This document shows positions 62,292 to 64,000 of a stretch of 64,000 bases of DNA, piece after piece. Within the stretch, counting starts at the first letter, position 1; the number at the start of each line of letters is the position of its first letter. A program made the translations under genes and the position numbers. Location of the stretch: contig JAQPZY010001157.1 in the NCBI GenBank assembly GCA_029931535.1, positions 552,001-616,000 on the forward strand, read 5' to 3'. The stretch comes from Margaritifera margaritifera (Eukaryota > Mollusca > Bivalvia > Unionida > Margaritiferidae). Under the pieces are notes generated by a model. That model did not search any database, was not told where the DNA came from, and worked only from the letters and a program-made list of their open reading frames with translations.

Positions 62292-63365
62292 CTACAGTAC
62301 ATTTAATTTTCCAACTGGTAATAATGTGCTCCCATCATATAATTTCAGCTTCGTTTTTGTTGGCACCATTCTTGGCTTTTTTTGTTTTGCTATGCGTGAT
62401 AGAACACTGGTTGATATTACGTTGCATGACGCACCAGTGTCTATTTGACACTTGATTGACTTCTTATTTGGAGTGTTCGGCATTGACATGGTTACGTTTA
62501 CAAACCACTGCTTATCGGTAAGGGCATTCAGTGTATAGATTGACTCATCACTACTACTGTCCGTTTCTTCTACACTGTTAACTTTTGGTCTCGAGCTTTG
62601 AAGACAGACTTTTGCAAAATGGTTCTTTTTCTTGCATTTTGAGCACACCTTTCCATACGCTGGACATTCTCGCTTGGCGTGTGTTCCACCACAGTACCGA
62701 CAGTTACTCTGTTCTTCCATTTCTGAAGTACGCTTCTTTTTTTCATGTTTGACTTTTTGTTTCGACGCATAGTTCACTTCTTCGGTAGAAGAAAGTTTCC
62801 TCATTTGGCTATCTGCTATCTCGCTAGCTCTACACATGTCTACCGCTTTCTCAAATGTTAAGTCCGGTTCACGAAGCATGCGTGACCTTGCTCCACTGTC
62901 TCTGGTGCCTAACACTATTCTATCACGAATCATTTGGCTTTGTAGCGTGCCAAATTCACATGAGTTGGAGAGACCCCTAAGCCTGGTAACGTAGACCTCT
63001 ACACCTTCGTTTTGTAATTGATCGGATGTATTGAAAACATATCGTTCATATATGACGTTTGTCTTTGGAATGAAATGCTCCTTTAGTGCTTTGAGTATTG
63101 TACTCACCTTCTTCCGATCGCCGTCCGGAATATCTAAATGTTGAAAAATTCGATAGCACTCTCTGCCCATAACACTCAACAGAGTAGCCGCGCGAATATT
63201 GTCTTCTTTTTTATCCAGACCTGTTGCTATCTCATAATTGTCCCATTGAGATTCAAAGAAAATCCAGTTATCCCTTAGATTACCCTTCACTTCCATTGGA
63301 AAAGGCACTGGAAGTTTGCCTGAAGCCATCTTGAAGCGGGCGGGAAACACGAGGACGACGATCAC
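62292..63365 (-). CDS. Gypsy gag and N-terminal protease
   Basis: The open frame from 63365 has a better start at 63329 (aagATGG, MASGKLPVPF). The matrix/capsid-like part contains WIFFESQWDNYEIATGL. Two zinc knuckles follow: CRYCGGTHAKREC (C-x2-C-x3-H-x4-C) and CSKCKKKNHFAKVC (C-x2-C-x4-H-x4-C). The protease active site is CQIDTGASCNVI. The frame stops at 62292, inside protease; the other half lies in the -1 frame. Either this is a frameshift lesion or the family uses -1 frameshifting at an unusual place; I see no classic slippery heptamer just before the stop. Confidence 0.9.
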   Translation of the reverse strand: MIVVLVFPARFKMASGKLPVPFPMEVKGNLRDNWIFFESQWDNYEIATGLDKKEDNIRAATLLSVMGRECYRIFQHLDIPDGDRKKVSTILKALKEHFIPKTNVIYERYVFNTSDQLQNEGVEVYVTRLRGLSNSCEFGTLQSQMIRDRIVLGTRDSGARSRMLREPDLTFEKAVDMCRASEIADSQMRKLSSTEEVNYASKQKVKHEKKKRTSEMEEQSNCRYCGGTHAKRECPAYGKVCSKCKKKNHFAKVCLQSSRPKVNSVEETDSSSDESIYTLNALTDKQWFVNVTMSMPNTPNKKSIKCQIDTGASCNVISTSVLSRIAKQKKPRMVPTKTKLKLYDGSTLLPVGKLNVL

Positions 63366-63513
63366 AAGTCACAAAACGTTCGATTCCGGTCTGAAAACAC
63401 GATAAATCCAGAATTTGTTAAACAGTCACGTAGTCCGTATATTCCTGTGTATACCCGATTCCTTCCTGATGTCGACAACGTTTAATTCAGCCTGCATTTG
63501 GTGAAAATATTGT

Positions 63514-63534
63514 CTGGTTTCACATCTGACACCA
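63514..63534 (-). promoter_or_regulatory. primer binding site, tRNA-Leu type
   Basis: Directly after the 5' LTR, the sense strand reads TGGTGTCAGATGTGAAACC. The TGG start and TGTCAGA fit the 3' end of tRNA-Leu used by several Gypsy lineages. Confidence 0.75.
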
Positions 63535-63654
63535 TGTTTCATGTGGTAGCTTTCTTTATTATATCTTTTGATGACGTAGTACACAGTAAACATTGATAGT
63601 ACGGTGTTAATCTAAATATGCTCTCAGTAAATCTATTTACTGTATATCGTAACA
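63535..63654 (-). repeat. 5' LTR of the Gypsy element
   Basis: 120 bp. In sense it begins TGTTACGATATAC and ends ACATGAAACA, with the poly(A)-like AATAAAG near its 3' end. It is identical by eye to the other LTR. Confidence 0.95.
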
Positions 63655-64000
63655 GATAATATGATGTCCTCAAATGGTACCGGCTTCTCTGGCTTGCCAC
63701 CTTCGGTCTTATTCTGACCCCGCTGTCAGCTCAGAAACTGCACTTTTCAAACTCTTCCACTAGTGTTTGACTTCAAGTATGTTTCTTTCCGCCATTCCGC
63801 AAAGCATTTACTTTCGTCAGAATGTTTTCCCATATCTCCTTCTTCACTTTGTTTGCAACATCATTTGTGTGTGCAGTGAACAATGTTTCTTGTTTAAGTG
63901 CTATTTCTTCTAATAGCACTCGAACCTCTGACTCAAAAAGTTCGAGTTTCTCAACCGTTTGCTCGGTGGTTAACTAGTGGTGGAAGCGTCCATTGTTGTA

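Larger units (their letters stand above)
58949..63654 (-). mobile_element. Ty3/Gypsy LTR retrotransposon, full length, defective
   Basis: 4706 bp with 120-bp LTRs and target duplication GATAA (58944-58948 and 63655-63659). Sense is minus. Order: LTR, primer site, gag-protease, RT-RNase H-integrase, polypurine tract, LTR. No envelope-like frame is present. The gag zinc-knuckle style and tRNA-Leu primer resemble the Mag/SURL group (family knowledge; no tree made). One frame break in protease and one stop in pol are present. Confidence 0.95.
58903..63990 (-). pseudogene. Myb/SANT-like Harbinger protein, first exon, split by Gypsy
   Basis: Right part 63990-63655: ELFESEVRVLLEEIALKQE and KKEIWENILTKVNALRNGG, the Myb/SANT-like fold, then frame changes and WKSLKSAVSELTAGSE. 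The LTR element follows. The left part 58948-58903 continues the same exon (SITGTQSNLYSGIE) to GAA G/gtagat. Removing 58949-63654 and one GATAA joins them in frame. Independent stops (TGA, TAG, TAA) in the right part show decay before or after the insertion. Confidence 0.72.
54626..64000 (+). mobile_element. PIF/Harbinger element with nested Gypsy insertion (right end outside window)
   Basis: The left terminus is taken at gggcccttatgtatgaaagg. A transposase lies on plus (54815-56162) and a Myb/SANT-like gene on minus (exons 63990-58903 and 57198-56831), the usual two-gene content of Harbinger elements. A Ty3/Gypsy element occupies 58949-63654. The right terminal repeat is not in the window, so ends and target duplication cannot be checked. 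Confidence 0.72.

Overview
The window looks like a metazoan nuclear genome, most probably a mollusc (bivalve-like). The evidence is long introns with GT..AG borders, very dense di- and tetranucleotide microsatellites, many 20-60 bp minisatellites, tRNA-derived SINEs, RTE- and CR1-type LINEs, a PIF/Harbinger element, a Polinton-type integrase relic and a Ty3/Gypsy element. The species cannot be named from the sequence alone. No bacterial-style operon, rRNA or CRISPR is present.

Host genes: two divergently oriented paralogous MACPF (perforin-like) genes dominate 0.6-50.5 kb. Gene A (minus strand, 7001 to 660, continuing off the left edge) has five visible coding exons. Gene B (plus strand, about 24974 to 50483) appears complete with ten coding exons and encodes about 608 residues: signal peptide, Gly/Pro-rich spacer, MACPF domain, and a cysteine-rich C-terminal region of the kind seen in macrophage-expressed gene 1 (perforin-2) and molluscan perivitellin-2 MACPF chains, with no transmembrane helix. 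The four comparable internal exons have identical lengths in A and B (48, 212, 90 and 340 nt) and identical phases, so the genes are duplicates. They are probably secreted pore-forming proteins of immunity or defence.

Between and inside them lie mobile and tandem repeats. At 7-25 kb there are SINEs, a double-hairpin MITE, and minisatellites with units of 59, 29, 34, 37 and 37 bp. At 28.2-30.4 kb there is a 5'-truncated RTE-like LINE nested in an older repeat whose second copy follows at 31.9-33.1 kb. At 36.7-37.5 kb, inside a gene B intron, is a dead Polinton-type integrase. At 40.8-43.5 kb, also intronic and antisense, is a frameshifted copy of a gene family I cannot name.

The right end (54.6-64 kb) is a nested transposon: a PIF/Harbinger element with a transposase on plus and a Myb/SANT-like gene on minus. 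The first Myb exon is split by a 4706-bp Ty3/Gypsy element with identical 120-bp LTRs and a GATAA target duplication. The Gypsy copy is young but carries a frame break in protease and a stop in the integrase zinc region.

All exon borders are read by eye from splice consensus, reading phase and paralogue comparison; no search was run.
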